A DNA stretch of 64,000 nt from Paraburkholderia acidicola (GCF_002362315.1 NZ_MTZV01000004.1:1-64000); one strand, 5' to 3'; positions 8,294 through 17,600 are shown, counted from the first letter of the stretch. The notes: generated by a model not told the origin, from the sequence alone. Program-made: numbers and translations.

Positions 8294-8941
8294 TCAAGAT
8301 TGCGTCGTCGACGCGATATACGCCTTGCGATCGTCGGCTACGCGCCGTGCCGCCGGCCGGTTGTTGACCTCCTTCACATACGCTTTCCAGTCGATCCCCA
8401 CCTCGTTCAGAAAATCGCGACCGTAGATGATCTGCGTCGTACCGCCGACGAGCGGCAAGCTCACATAGCCCGCAATGTCGGCGACGCTGAACCTCTCGCC
8501 GCGCAGGAACGGTCCGAACTGCGCGATCCGCCTGAAACCGGCGACATGACGCGTCAGCAGTTTTTCGACCCGCCCTTTCGTCGCATCGGTGACCGTGCCA
8601 CCGAAGTACGCCTCTTTGTACAGGTCGCGCGCCACGAGTTCGAGATGCAGATCGATGAACGTGATCAGTTCGCGCTCCTTGGCGGCCTCCCACGGGTCGC
8701 GCGAAAAGATCGCCTTGTCCGGATAGCGCGCGGCCAGATACTCGAGGATCGCCTGCGATTCGCACAGATCGCCGTCTTCGGTCTGGATGTACGGCACCTT
8801 GCCGAGCGGCGAATGCAGGAGCACGGCCTCGTCCTGAGCCGGCTTGACAAGCACTTCCTCGAACGGAATATCGTGTTCGAGCAACGCGAGTTTTACCTTG
8901 TTGTAGTAGTTCGACAGCGCAAAGCCACACAGCTTGATCAT
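8294..8941 (-). CDS. glutathione S-transferase family protein
   Basis: A 215-residue protein with an N-terminal thioredoxin-like domain: LCGFALSNYYNKVKLALLE, with Ser or Tyr in the catalytic position, then the cis-Pro segment GKVPYI and the glutathione-binding ESQAILEYLA. An all-helical C-terminal domain follows. Size is standard. It is convergent with the aminotransferase gene and divergent from the hydroxyacyl-CoA dehydrogenase. No operon partner is visible and the substrate cannot be inferred. Confidence 0.9.
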   Translation of the reverse strand: MIKLCGFALSNYYNKVKLALLEHDIPFEEVLVKPAQDEAVLLHSPLGKVPYIQTEDGDLCESQAILEYLAARYPDKAIFSRDPWEAAKERELITFIDLHLELVARDLYKEAYFGGTVTDATKGRVEKLLTRHVAGFRRIAQFGPFLRGERFSVADIAGYVSLPLVGGTTQIIYGRDFLNEVGIDWKAYVKEVNNRPAARRVADDRKAYIASTTQS

Positions 8942-9023
8942 TCGATATCTCCTTCGACAGGTTGCCGGTACCGCTCGTTGTCAAACGACGGCGGTACTTC
9001 GGGTTCGACCTCTGCAGTGAAAA

Positions 9024-9042
9024 TGTACGACCGTGCTATTCT
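9024..9042 (+). promoter_or_regulatory. possible promoter -10 with degenerate TetR-type site
   Basis: TACGACCGTGC (9026-9036) directly precedes TATTCT (9037-9042), a plausible -10 for the acyl-CoA cluster. It resembles one arm of the perfect palindrome at 19333-19344 (ACGA-N-CGT-N-C). No clear -35 is seen. Both calls are tentative. Confidence 0.25.
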
Positions 9043-9069
9043 AAAGTAATCATGGAGCCCAGCATCACA

Positions 9070-10617
9070 ATGACTTCTCGCCAATACAACATCGAGACTA
9101 TCGGCATCGTCGGAACCGGCGCAATGGGCCGCGGCATCGCACAGATCGCCGCACTCGCGGGTCTGAAAGTCCGGCTTTACGATACGAACCCCGCCGCTGT
9201 CGGCGCCGCGCGTGACTACCTGGCCGACACCTTCGCGAAACTCACGGCCAAAGGCAAGCTCGATCAGGCGCGCTCGCTGGCTGCGCTTGCCTGCGTGAGC
9301 GGTGCGGCCGCGCCCGGTGAACTCGCCGACTGCGATCTCGTGATCGAAGCGATCGTCGAGAAGCTCGATGTGAAGCAAGCGCTCTTTCGCGAACTCGAAG
9401 CGATCGTCGGTGAGCAGTGCGTGCTGGCCTCCAACACGTCGTCGCTGTCGATCACCGCGATCGCCGCCGCGTGTTCCGATCCATCACGCGTGGTCGGCTT
9501 TCACTTCTTCAATCCGGTACCGCTGATGAAGGTCGTCGAAGTGATCGACGGTCTGCGCGGCGATCCGGCCGCCGGCGACGCGCTGATGCAACTCGCGCGA
9601 CGCGTCGGCCATACACCGGTGCGCGCGAAGGATATGCCGGGCTTCATCGTCAATCACGCCGGGCGCGGCATGAACACCGAGGGACTGCGTATCGCGGGCG
9701 AAGGTGTGGCGGAATTCGTCGACATCGATCGCATCATGCGCGAGCAGGCGGGCTTTCGTCTCGGCCCGTTCGAGTTGCTCGACCTGACTGCACTCGACGT
9801 GTCGCATCCGGTGATGGAGTCGATCTATCACCAGTTCTATGAAGAACCGCGCTTCACGCCATCGCCGATTACCGGCACGCGGCTCGCGGGCGGGTTGATC
9901 GGCCGCAAGACCGGTGAAGGTTTTTATCGCTATGTCGATGGCCAGCAGCAAGTGCCGCTTGAGGCGCCCGCACCGACCGCGCTGCCGCAGCGCGTGTGGG
10001 TCAGCGGTCAGCACGCATGCGCACGCGACGCGGTACTGCAACTCGTCGCGAAGGCCGGTGTCGCACTCGACGAAGGCGACACGCCCGCGCCCGATTCGCT
10101 GCTGATCGTCACACCATTCGGTCTCGATGCGACCACCGCCGCGGTCGAAGAAGGACTCGATGCACGCCGCGTGGTAGCAATCGATGCGCTATTCCCGCTC
10201 GTCGGCGCCAAACGCCGCACGCTGATGACCACGCCCGCCACCAGCCGCGAAACACGCGATGCAGCACACGCGCTCTTCGCCGCCGACGGTGTACCGGTCA
10301 CCGTAATTCGCGATTCGACTGGCTTCGTCGCACAACGCGTCGTCGCCACTATCGTCAACATCGGCTGCGACATCGCGCAACGCCAGATCGCCTCGCCGCA
10401 AGATATCGATCTCGCGGTCACGCTCGGCCTCGGCTATCCGCGCGGCCCGCTGGCACTCGGCGACGCGCTCGGCGCAAGCACGATCCTGACGATCCTGCGC
10501 AACATCTCGAAGGTGCTCGGCGATCCGCGCTATCGCCCGTCACCGTGGCTCGCAAGACGCGCGCAACTCGGTCTGTCGCTGACTCAGGGCGATGCCGCTA
10601 CGGAGCATCCGCAATGA
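9070..10617 (+). CDS. 3-hydroxyacyl-CoA dehydrogenase (PaaH-like)
   Basis: A 515-residue NAD-dependent enzyme that oxidises (S)-3-hydroxyacyl-CoA to 3-ketoacyl-CoA. The N-terminal Rossmann domain has GIVGTGAMGRGIAQIAA. Next come the catalytic motifs VGFHFFNPVPLMKVVE and NHAGRGMN, then a first C-terminal 3HCDH domain (GPFELLDLTALDVSH) and a second one near the C-terminus (FVAQRVVATIVN). The double C-terminal domain fits the PaaH/PaaC type. ATG 9070 has GGAG 11 bases upstream; ATG 9052 in the same frame is an alternative. It overlaps the next gene by four bases (ATGA), so translation is coupled. Confidence 0.9.
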   Translation: MTSRQYNIETIGIVGTGAMGRGIAQIAALAGLKVRLYDTNPAAVGAARDYLADTFAKLTAKGKLDQARSLAALACVSGAAAPGELADCDLVIEAIVEKLDVKQALFRELEAIVGEQCVLASNTSSLSITAIAAACSDPSRVVGFHFFNPVPLMKVVEVIDGLRGDPAAGDALMQLARRVGHTPVRAKDMPGFIVNHAGRGMNTEGLRIAGEGVAEFVDIDRIMREQAGFRLGPFELLDLTALDVSHPVMESIYHQFYEEPRFTPSPITGTRLAGGLIGRKTGEGFYRYVDGQQQVPLEAPAPTALPQRVWVSGQHACARDAVLQLVAKAGVALDEGDTPAPDSLLIVTPFGLDATTAAVEEGLDARRVVAIDALFPLVGAKRRTLMTTPATSRETRDAAHALFAADGVPVTVIRDSTGFVAQRVVATIVNIGCDIAQRQIASPQDIDLAVTLGLGYPRGPLALGDALGASTILTILRNISKVLGDPRYRPSPWLARRAQLGLSLTQGDAATEHPQ

Positions 10618-11417
10618 GCGCCGAACTCCTCACCTCCCGACCAACGCTCGCCGGTAACGACGACAGCGCATCGACGCTCGTGCTCACGCTGTCGAACCCG
10701 GGCGCACGCAATGCGCTGCATCCCGACATGTACGCGGCCGGTATCGAGGCGCTCGATTCGGCGGAGCGCGACCCATCTGTCCGTGCGATCGTGCTCACCG
10801 GTGCCGATCGCTTCTTCTGCGCGGGCGGCAACCTGAACCGGTTGCTCGAAAACCGCGCGAAAGATCCATCGGTGCAGGCGCAAAGCATCGATCTGCTCGG
10901 CGAATGGATCGCGGCATTGCGCGCCTCGTCCAAGCCGGTGATCGCAGCGGTGGAAGGCGCGGCAGCGGGCGCGGGTTTCTCGCTTGCGCTCGCGTGCGAC
11001 CTGATCGTCGCCGACGACGACGCAAAATTCGTGATGTCGTACGCCCGCGTCGGCCTGACACCGGACGGTGGCGGCTCGTGGTTTCTCTCGCGCGCGCTGC
11101 CGCGTCAGCTTGCGACCGAAGTACTGATCGAAGGTAAGCCGATCGTTGCCACGCGACTTAACGCGCTAGGCGTCGTCAACCGGCTAACGAAACCGGGTGC
11201 AGCGCTCGATGCGGCAATTGCATGGGCCGACGAACTGAGCGGCGTGTCGCCGCATGCAATCGCGCGTATCAAGACGCTGATCGGCGCAGCCGGTGCACAA
11301 CCGCTCGACGCGCATCTCATCGCCGAACGCGATAGCTTCGTCGAGTCGCTGCATCACGGCGATGCACTCGAGGGCATCACCGCATTCCTCGAAAAACGGC
11401 CGCCGGTATACAAATGA
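10614..11417 (+). CDS. enoyl-CoA hydratase/isomerase family (oxepin-CoA hydrolase, alternative type?)
   Basis: A 267-residue crotonase-fold protein. The CoA oxyanion-hole segments are FFCAGGNLNR and AAVEGAAAGAGFSLALACDLIVA, followed by the usual GLTPDGGGSWFL segment carrying an Asp where many hydratases have Glu. In Burkholderia, homologues beside a PaaH-like dehydrogenase are often annotated oxepin-CoA hydrolase, alternative type; the sequence alone cannot decide this against a plain enoyl-CoA hydratase. It is coupled by ATGA overlaps to the genes on both sides. Confidence 0.85.
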   Translation: MSAELLTSRPTLAGNDDSASTLVLTLSNPGARNALHPDMYAAGIEALDSAERDPSVRAIVLTGADRFFCAGGNLNRLLENRAKDPSVQAQSIDLLGEWIAALRASSKPVIAAVEGAAAGAGFSLALACDLIVADDDAKFVMSYARVGLTPDGGGSWFLSRALPRQLATEVLIEGKPIVATRLNALGVVNRLTKPGAALDAAIAWADELSGVSPHAIARIKTLIGAAGAQPLDAHLIAERDSFVESLHHGDALEGITAFLEKRPPVYK

Positions 11418-12145
11418 ACGAACCCGACACGCCCGCTTTCGAACTCCCGAAGCGACGCCGTATTTTCCTGATGCGGCATGGCGACGTCACGTATTTCGAC
11501 GCGTCGGGCCGCGCTATCGATCCCGACACCGTGCCGCTCAACGACCACGGCCGCACGCAGGCGACTGCCGCGGGCCGCGTGTTCGCGGAGCAGCAGATCC
11601 GTTTCGACAAAGTGATCGTGAGCGGCTTGCCGCGCACCGTCGAAACCGCGCAGCGTGTACTCGCCGAAACCGGCCAGAAAATCGAACTCGTCGTTGAACC
11701 CGCGTGGCAGGAGATTCGCGGCGGCAAGCTCAGCAGCATTCCCGCCGGCGACCTGGAAAGCGCGTTTCTCGGCGCGTTCGACGGTATCGTCGACGAGCGC
11801 ACGCGCTTTCTCGGTGGCGAGACGATTGGTGAACTGTTCGACCGCGTGCTGCCGGCACTTGCCGCGCTGCGTGAAGATACGTCGTGGGATACGGTGCTGC
11901 TGGTACTGCACGGCGGCGTCAACCGCGCAATCCTGTCGCATGCGCTGACCGCGGGCGGCCGTATGTTCTTCGGTCATCTCGCGCAGGCCACGGGCTGTAT
12001 CAATGCACTCGACGTCGGCGCGGCACCGCGCGACTGGGTGCTGCGCACGATCAATTACGCACCGCCGTCGCCGCTGCATCGCGACGTCCGCAACACGACG
12101 ATGGAAATGCTCTACGCACAGTTCATTCAATACCGGCGTAGCTGA
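11414..12145 (+). CDS. histidine phosphatase family protein
   Basis: A 243-residue phosphoglycerate-mutase-fold phosphatase. The catalytic RHG lies in IFLMRHGDVTYF near residue 21, the second Arg in VSGLPRTVETAQR, a conserved Glu in PAWQEIRGG, and the second His in LLVLHGGVNRAIL. It overlaps the enoyl-CoA hydratase stop by four bases and precedes an APH-type kinase, so it is embedded in the acyl-CoA operon. Its substrate is unknown. Being placed next to a kinase thought to make phospho-acyl-CoA intermediates, it could act on those, which is inference only. Confidence 0.85.
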   Translation: MNEPDTPAFELPKRRRIFLMRHGDVTYFDASGRAIDPDTVPLNDHGRTQATAAGRVFAEQQIRFDKVIVSGLPRTVETAQRVLAETGQKIELVVEPAWQEIRGGKLSSIPAGDLESAFLGAFDGIVDERTRFLGGETIGELFDRVLPALAALREDTSWDTVLLVLHGGVNRAILSHALTAGGRMFFGHLAQATGCINALDVGAAPRDWVLRTINYAPPSPLHRDVRNTTMEMLYAQFIQYRRS

Positions 12146-12164
12146 AAAACGATCTGGAGGAGAC

Positions 12165-13271
12165 ATGGTTCAAGCGGCCCCCAATGGTGGCACACCCAGC
12201 CAGCCGGATTACTCGGCCTTCGAAGGCACCCGCGCGGTCAACGAGCGGCAGCGTTTCGACACCAACGTACTGGGCGCGTGGCTCGCTCAGCACGTCGACG
12301 GTTTTGCCGGACCGCTCACGCTCGAGCAGTTTGCAGGCGGTCAGTCGAATCCCACCTTCAAGCTGATCACGCCGCAACGCAGCTACGTGATGCGCGCGAA
12401 GCCCGGCCCCGCGGCGAAGCTGCTGCCGTCCGCGCATGCGGTCGAACGTGAATACCGCGTGATGCACGCGCTCGCAGACACCGATGTGCCGGTAGCGAAG
12501 ATGCTCGCGTTGTGCGAGGACGAAAGCGTGATTGGCCGTGCGTTCTATGTGATGGAGTTCGTCGAAGGTCGCGTGCTGTGGGATCAGTCGCTGCCAGGTC
12601 TCACCAGCGATGAACGCGGCGCCGTCTACGACGAGATGAACCGCGTGATCGCCGCGCTGCATTCGGTCGATGTCGCGGCCGTCGGGCTCGCGGATTACGG
12701 CAAGCCGGGCAATTATTTCGCGCGGCAGATCGGTCGCTGGAGCAAGCAGTACCAGGCGTCCGAGACCGAACCGATCGACGCGATGCAGCGTTTGATCGAA
12801 TGGCTGCCGCAGCATATGCCCGACGATACCGATGCACGCGTATCGATCGTGCATGGCGACTACCGGCTCGACAACCTGATCTTCCATCCGCACGAACCGC
12901 GTGTGCTTGCCGTGCTCGACTGGGAACTGTCGACGCTCGGCGACCCGCTCGCCGACTTCGCGTATCACTGCATGGCGTGGCACGTCGATCCGGCGCAGTT
13001 TCGCGGCATCGCGGGGCTCGACTGGGCCGCGCTCGGCATTCCCGACGAAGCGCATTACGTCGCGCAGTACTGCAAGCGCACGGGCTTCGAGATCCGCGGC
13101 GACTGGAATTTCTATCTCGCCTACAACATGTTCCGTATCGCGGCGATCCTGCAGGGGATCATGAAGCGCGTCGTCGACGGTACGGCATCGAGCGCGCAGG
13201 CACTCGATGCCGGCAAGCGCGCGCGGCCGATGGCCGAACTCGCGTGGCACTACGCGCAGAAAGTCCGCTAG
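12165..13271 (+). CDS. APH-like phosphotransferase (ACAD10/11 N-terminal kinase type)
   Basis: A 368-residue protein kinase-like fold enzyme. The nucleotide-binding part contains [13 protein letters not shown] and the Lys in VMRAKPG. The catalytic loop is [10 protein letters not shown] and the metal-binding segment [17 protein letters not shown]. These match the kinase domain fused to acyl-CoA dehydrogenase in animal ACAD10/ACAD11 and the stand-alone LvaA kinase of Pseudomonas levulinate catabolism. The predicted role is phosphorylation of a 4-hydroxyacyl-CoA so that phosphate can be eliminated. The start has a GGAGGAG ribosome site. The matching dehydrogenase gene begins 52 bases downstream. 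Confidence 0.88.
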   Translation: MVQAAPNGGTPSQPDYSAFEGTRAVNERQRFDTNVLGAWLAQHVDGFAGPLTLEQFAGGQSNPTFKLITPQRSYVMRAKPGPAAKLLPSAHAVEREYRVMHALADTDVPVAKMLALCEDESVIGRAFYVMEFVEGRVLWDQSLPGLTSDERGAVYDEMNRVIAALHSVDVAAVGLADYGKPGNYFARQIGRWSKQYQASETEPIDAMQRLIEWLPQHMPDDTDARVSIVHGDYRLDNLIFHPHEPRVLAVLDWELSTLGDPLADFAYHCMAWHVDPAQFRGIAGLDWAALGIPDEAHYVAQYCKRTGFEIRGDWNFYLAYNMFRIAAILQGIMKRVVDGTASSAQALDAGKRARPMAELAWHYAQKVR

Positions 13272-13323
13272 CCGTCCTGAGCGCCAGCCTTTTCGTTCGC
13301 AGCTTCTCTTTCCGAGGCCATCC

Positions 13324-14583
13324 ATGAATTTCGATTACACCCCCAAGGTCGACGCGCTGCGCGAGAAACTGCTCGCGTTCTTCGACGCGCATATCTACCC
13401 GAACGAAGCGGTCTTCACCGCCGAGGTTGAACGCAATCGCCAGAACGGCAATGCGTGGCTGCCGACCGAACTGATCGAGACACTGAAGCAGGAGGCACGC
13501 ACCGCCGGCCTGTGGAATCTCTTCCTGCCCGACTCCGAACGTGGCGCCGGTTTGACGAACCTCGAGTACGCGCCGCTGTGCGAGATCATGGGCCGCGTGC
13601 CATGGGCACCGGAAGTGTTCAACTGCAATGCGCCCGATACCGGCAACATGGAAACGATCGAGCGCTACGGCAGCGATGACAACAAGCGCGAATGGCTTGA
13701 GCCGCTGCTGCAAGGACATATCCGTTCGGCGTTTCTGATGACGGAGCCCGACGTCGCTTCGTCGGATGCGACGAACATCCAGACGCGCATCACACGCGAC
13801 GGCGATCACTACGTGATCAACGGACGCAAGTGGTGGTCGTCCGGTGCGGGCGACCCGCGCTGCAAGGTGTACATCGTGATGGGCAAGACCGATCCCGATG
13901 CGCCGCGCCACCAACAGCAATCGATGATCCTCGTGCCCGCCGATTCAGCCGGTATCACCGTGCACCGCCCGCTCACGCTGTACGGCTACGACGACGCGCC
14001 GCATGGCCATATGGATATCTCGCTCGACAACGTGCGTGTGCCTGCGTCGAACCTGCTACTCGGCGAAGGACGTGGCTTCGAGATCGCTCAGGGGCGCCTC
14101 GGACCGGGACGGATTCACCATTGCATGCGTCTCATCGGGCTTGCGGAACGCGCCATCGAATTGATGGCGAAGCGCACACTGAAGCGCGTGGCATTCGGCA
14201 AGCCGATCGCCGAACAGACCGTTACGCAGGAACGGATCGCCGAAGCACGCTGCATGATCGAACAGGCCCGCCTGCTGACGCTCAAGACCGCGTACATGAT
14301 GGACACCGTCGGCAACAAGGGCGCGCGCGGCGAGATCGCGATGATCAAGGTCGTCGCGCCGAACATGGCCTGTCAGATAATCGACTGGGCGATCCAGGCG
14401 CATGGCGCAGCGGGCCTGTGCGACGATTTTCCGCTCGCGTATGCCTATGCGCTCGCGCGCACGCTGCGTTTCGCCGACGGTCCCGACGAAGTGCATCGCA
14501 ACGCGATCGCGAAGCTCGAACTCGCGCGTCATCTGGGTCGCGACGCAGCGGCGCGCGTCGATATGCCGGTCACGCGTTCATAA
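13324..14583 (+). CDS. acyl-CoA dehydrogenase, ACAD10/11-like
   Basis: A 419-residue flavoprotein with the acyl-CoA dehydrogenase layout: an N-terminal helical part, a middle beta domain ([16 protein letters not shown], then [12 protein letters not shown]) and a C-terminal helical FAD domain. At the place where most family members have the catalytic Glu (YEG), this protein has ADGPDEVHR with Asp at residue 385, as I recall for ACAD10/11 and related bacterial enzymes. Together with the adjacent kinase it forms the two halves of the fused animal protein. The predicted role is conversion of a phosphorylated 4-hydroxyacyl-CoA, or of branched or long acyl-CoAs. Confidence 0.9.
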   Translation: MNFDYTPKVDALREKLLAFFDAHIYPNEAVFTAEVERNRQNGNAWLPTELIETLKQEARTAGLWNLFLPDSERGAGLTNLEYAPLCEIMGRVPWAPEVFNCNAPDTGNMETIERYGSDDNKREWLEPLLQGHIRSAFLMTEPDVASSDATNIQTRITRDGDHYVINGRKWWSSGAGDPRCKVYIVMGKTDPDAPRHQQQSMILVPADSAGITVHRPLTLYGYDDAPHGHMDISLDNVRVPASNLLLGEGRGFEIAQGRLGPGRIHHCMRLIGLAERAIELMAKRTLKRVAFGKPIAEQTVTQERIAEARCMIEQARLLTLKTAYMMDTVGNKGARGEIAMIKVVAPNMACQIIDWAIQAHGAAGLCDDFPLAYAYALARTLRFADGPDEVHRNAIAKLELARHLGRDAAARVDMPVTRS

Positions 14584-14729
14584 CAGCACCAAGGCAGCAG
14601 CGCGGCAGGGCTGCGCGGCGCCCTGCACCATCGATCGAACTATGCTCTAATTTCCGCCAGCCCGGCGCTGCCCGGCCATGCCGCCGCATGGTCGGCTAAC
14701 GCCGCACTTACGGAAACGAAGGAGCCACG

Positions 14730-15431
14730 ATGATCGACGTCTATAGCTGGGCCACGCCGAACGGCCACAAGGTTCACATCATGCTCGAGGAAACGGGCCT
14801 CGCCTACACTGCGCATGCGGTCGACATCGGTGCCGGCGACCAGTTCAAGCCCGAATTCCTCGCGATCAGCCCGAACAACAAGATCCCCGCCATCGTCGAT
14901 CCCGACGGTCCGCGCGGTGCGGACGGCAAGCCGTTTTCGCTGTTCGAATCGGGCGCGATCCTGATTTATCTCGCCGAAAAGACTGGACAGTTTCTTCCCT
15001 CCGAACCTGCCGCCCGCTACGCGACGCTGCAATGGCTGATGTTCCAGATGGGCGGGATCGGTCCGATGCTCGGCCAGACACACCACTTCCGCGTCTACGC
15101 GCCGCAGCAGATCGAGTACGCGGTCAATCGCTATACGAACGAGACACGACGCCTGTACGGCGTGATGGAAACGCAGCTCGGCAAGAGTCAATATCTCGCG
15201 GGCAACGATTACACGATCGCCGATATCGCCACGTTCCCGTGGACGCGCTCATGGCAGAACCAGGGCATCGATATCGAGCAGTTCCCGAACGTGAAGCGCT
15301 GGCAGGCGGAGATTTCCGCACGCCCTGCCGTGCAGCGCGGTGTCGAGGTGCTGGCCTCGGTGCGCAAACCGGTGATGGACGATAAGGCGAAGGAAGTGTT
15401 GTTCGGTGCGACGCAGTACGCGAAGCACTAG
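14730..15431 (+). CDS. glutathione S-transferase / disulfide-bond oxidoreductase (YfcG/YghU type)
   Basis: A 233-residue GST-fold protein. The start MIDVYSWATPNGHKVHIMLEE, with the TPNG motif, is the signature of the Nu-class YfcG/YghU disulfide-bond reductases, followed by NKIPAIVDP and ESGAILIYLAEKTGQF. It has a good GGAG ribosome site. It lies 146 bases after the acyl-CoA dehydrogenase, far enough to have its own promoter, and is closed by a 10-bp hairpin. The expected role is glutathione-dependent disulfide or peroxide reduction. Confidence 0.9.
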   Translation: MIDVYSWATPNGHKVHIMLEETGLAYTAHAVDIGAGDQFKPEFLAISPNNKIPAIVDPDGPRGADGKPFSLFESGAILIYLAEKTGQFLPSEPAARYATLQWLMFQMGGIGPMLGQTHHFRVYAPQQIEYAVNRYTNETRRLYGVMETQLGKSQYLAGNDYTIADIATFPWTRSWQNQGIDIEQFPNVKRWQAEISARPAVQRGVEVLASVRKPVMDDKAKEVLFGATQYAKH

Positions 15432-15453
15432 TGCGAAGAACTGACACGAAACC

Positions 15454-15485
15454 CGGCTCCGGTTGCAGGTTCGATACCGGAGCCG
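15454..15485. terminator. hairpin between convergent genes
   Basis: A perfect 10-bp stem, CGGCTCCGGT (15454-15463) with ACCGGAGCCG (15476-15485), lies between the GST gene and the convergent MaoC gene. It has no T-run on the plus strand and only TTTCG on the minus strand, so its efficiency is uncertain. Confidence 0.5.
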
Positions 15486-15507
15486 TGCGTCTATTGCACT
15501 CAGAAAA

Positions 15508-15972
15508 CTAGAAGTAATGCCGCGAGATGAATTCGGCCACGCACACCGGACGTTCGCTGCCCTGCCGCTCGAGTGTCACGTTCCACACCACCTGCACACC
15601 GTCGTCCTCGATATCGGTCACGCCCTGCACGGCAAAGCTCGCACGCACCTGCGATCCAACCGGTACCGGTGAAGTAAAACGCACCCTGTTCAAACCGTAG
15701 TTGACGCCCATGCGCTGTTGCAGCGCCAGCGTGCGTTCGAGCAACGCCGGAATCAGCGACAACGTCATAAAACCATGCGCGACCGGCCCACCGAACGGCG
15801 ACTCGCGACGCGCACGCTCAGGATCGATGTGAATCCACTGGCGATCGCCGGTCGCTTCCGCAAAACGGTCGACGCTCGCCTGATCGATTTCGATCCACGC
15901 GCTGACACGCGGCGCCGCGCCGACCAGCGCGTGCACCGCCGCGGCGTCGGCCAGCGGCGTTTCGGTCGTCAT
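15508..15972 (-). CDS. MaoC family (R)-hydratase, second of two
   Basis: A 154-residue single hot-dog domain. The hydratase motif is RFAEATGDRQWIHIDPERAR with the catalytic Asp and His in place, followed by FGGPVAHGFMTLSL. It overlaps the upstream MaoC gene by four bases (ATGA), which fixes the start at 15972 and implies coupled translation. The likely reaction is hydration of a 2-enoyl-CoA to the (R)-3-hydroxyacyl-CoA. It is the last gene of the DUF1178-ACAD-ACAD-MaoC-MaoC operon. Confidence 0.9.
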   Translation of the reverse strand: MTTETPLADAAAVHALVGAAPRVSAWIEIDQASVDRFAEATGDRQWIHIDPERARRESPFGGPVAHGFMTLSLIPALLERTLALQQRMGVNYGLNRVRFTSPVPVGSQVRASFAVQGVTDIEDDGVQVVWNVTLERQGSERPVCVAEFISRHYF

Positions 15973-16442
15973 GTCGCCGCCTGCGGATTGCGCAACCCGA
16001 AGATCCCCTTCGAGCGCACAACGACCACTTTCTCGCCGTCCTGGTTGAAGCCTTCCCACATCGTCGAGACAAGGCCACGGTCCGGGCGACTCTCCAATAC
16101 ACGCTTGTCGAGAACCGAATTCTTCAGCGTGATCGTGTCGCCGACGCGCACGGGTTTGATCCAGCGGATCTCGTCGATACCGGGCGAGCCCATCGACGTC
16201 GAATCGGCCAGCAGGTTGCGCACCATCAGCCCCATCATCACCGAACACGTATGCCAGCCGCTTGCGATCAGCGTGCCGAACGGCGACGCTGCCGCGGCCG
16301 CGTCGTCGAGGTGAAACGGCTGCGGATCGAACTCGCTGGCAAAACGCAGGATTTCGTCGCGTTCAAACGTATGCGAACCGACCACGGTCGTCGTCCCCAC
16401 TTCCATGTCTTCGTAGCTGAGATGCCTAGTCACTGTCGTCAT
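15969..16442 (-). CDS. MaoC family dehydratase, first of two
   Basis: A 157-residue single hot-dog domain. The active-site motif is LRFASEFDPQPFHLDD, again with Asp and His present, then FGTLIASGWHTCSVMM. It is clearly different from its neighbour, so the pair is not a recent duplication. The start at 16442 has a GAGGA ribosome site; an in-frame start 15 bases further upstream is weaker. It lies 30 bases after the second acyl-CoA dehydrogenase. Both MaoC proteins look catalytically complete, so the two could form a heteromer or have different chain preferences. Confidence 0.9.
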   Translation of the reverse strand: MTTVTRHLSYEDMEVGTTTVVGSHTFERDEILRFASEFDPQPFHLDDAAAAASPFGTLIASGWHTCSVMMGLMVRNLLADSTSMGSPGIDEIRWIKPVRVGDTITLKNSVLDKRVLESRPDRGLVSTMWEGFNQDGEKVVVVRSKGIFGLRNPQAAT

Positions 16443-16472
16443 AGCATGTCCTCGCAAGTGATGTCGCCAGCG

Positions 16473-17600
16473 TCAAACCGTGGCGACGGCGAAATCGGGC
16501 AACGCGGCAAAGCGCGCGAGATGATGATCGACGTCGCCGAGCGTGGTTTCGATGATCGCGAGACGTTTGAACAGATGCGCGGCGGCGACTTCGTTCGTCA
16601 CACCCATCCCGCCATGCAACTGCACCGCCTGCTGACCGACGAAGCGCGCGGCCTGTCCGACCCGCACTTTCGCCGCTGACACGGCACGTCGACGTTCGTC
16701 GGCGTTCTGGCTCGCGTAGCGCACTGCCGCCAGATACGTGATCGAGCGCGCCTGCTCCGCGTGAATCAGCATCTCGACCATCCGGTGTTGCAGCGCCTGG
16801 AAACGCGCGATCGGCGTGCCGAACTGCTGGCGTGTCTTCGTGTAGTCGACGGTGGCGTGATTCAGCGCATCGAGTGCGCCGACGGCTTCCGCGCACAACA
16901 ACACCGTGCCGTAATCGGCGATGTGTTCGAGCGCGGCCGCTCCTGCGTGGGCGCCGGTCAACGAACGTGCCGGCGTGTTCGAGAACGTCAATGTCGCGGC
17001 GCGCTGACCGTCGATGGTACGGTAATCGGCGATCTGCACGCCTGCTGCATCGCGTGCGACGACGAACAACGCAATCTCACCGTTAAGGCGCGCGGGCACG
17101 ATCCAGTAGTCGGCCTGAGCGCCGTGTTGCACGACGGACTTCGTGCCGCTCAGCAGCGTTCGATCGCCATCGCGGGTTGCAACGGTGTCGACGGCAAACA
17201 GGTCGTAGCGTGCGCGCGGCTCGTGGAACGCTGTCGCGAGCTTGACCTCGCCCTGCGCGGCGCGTTCGAGCAACGCAGCGTCTTCGCCTTGCGCCGTCCC
17301 TGCCAGACGCAGCGCTTCAATGCCAACGGCGGTTGCCCAGTAAGGCTCGATGACGAGCGCGCGGCCCAGTTCCTGCATCACGACCAGCATATCGACGGCA
17401 CTGCCGTTGAAGCCGCCCTGTGCCTCAGGCACCGGCAACGCGGTGATGCCCAGTTCGCTCAGCGCCTGCCATTGCGGAGCCGACACGCCCGCTTCCGAAC
17501 GCACGATAGTCTGACGCGCTTCGAAGCCGTAACTCTTGTCCAGATAACGGCGCAGTGCGTCGGCGAATTGCTGCTGTTCGTCGGTGAAAGTGAAGTTCAT
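16473..17600 (-). CDS. acyl-CoA dehydrogenase, small-subunit type (PimD-like)
   Basis: A 375-residue acyl-CoA dehydrogenase of the divergent subunit type (compare pimeloyl-CoA dehydrogenase small subunit). N-terminal MNFTFTDEQQQFADALRRYLDK; the middle domain is poorly conserved, and the C-terminal FAD part has QLHGGMGVTNEVAAAHLFKRL. The segment aligned with the catalytic Glu region reads IETTLGDVDHHL, unlike the usual YEG form. The gene follows another acyl-CoA dehydrogenase after only 10 bases, so the two probably make a heteromeric enzyme in fatty or dicarboxylic acyl-CoA oxidation. Confidence 0.88.
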   Translation of the reverse strand: MNFTFTDEQQQFADALRRYLDKSYGFEARQTIVRSEAGVSAPQWQALSELGITALPVPEAQGGFNGSAVDMLVVMQELGRALVIEPYWATAVGIEALRLAGTAQGEDAALLERAAQGEVKLATAFHEPRARYDLFAVDTVATRDGDRTLLSGTKSVVQHGAQADYWIVPARLNGEIALFVVARDAAGVQIADYRTIDGQRAATLTFSNTPARSLTGAHAGAAALEHIADYGTVLLCAEAVGALDALNHATVDYTKTRQQFGTPIARFQALQHRMVEMLIHAEQARSITYLAAVRYASQNADERRRAVSAAKVRVGQAARFVGQQAVQLHGGMGVTNEVAAAHLFKRLAIIETTLGDVDHHLARFAALPDFAVATV

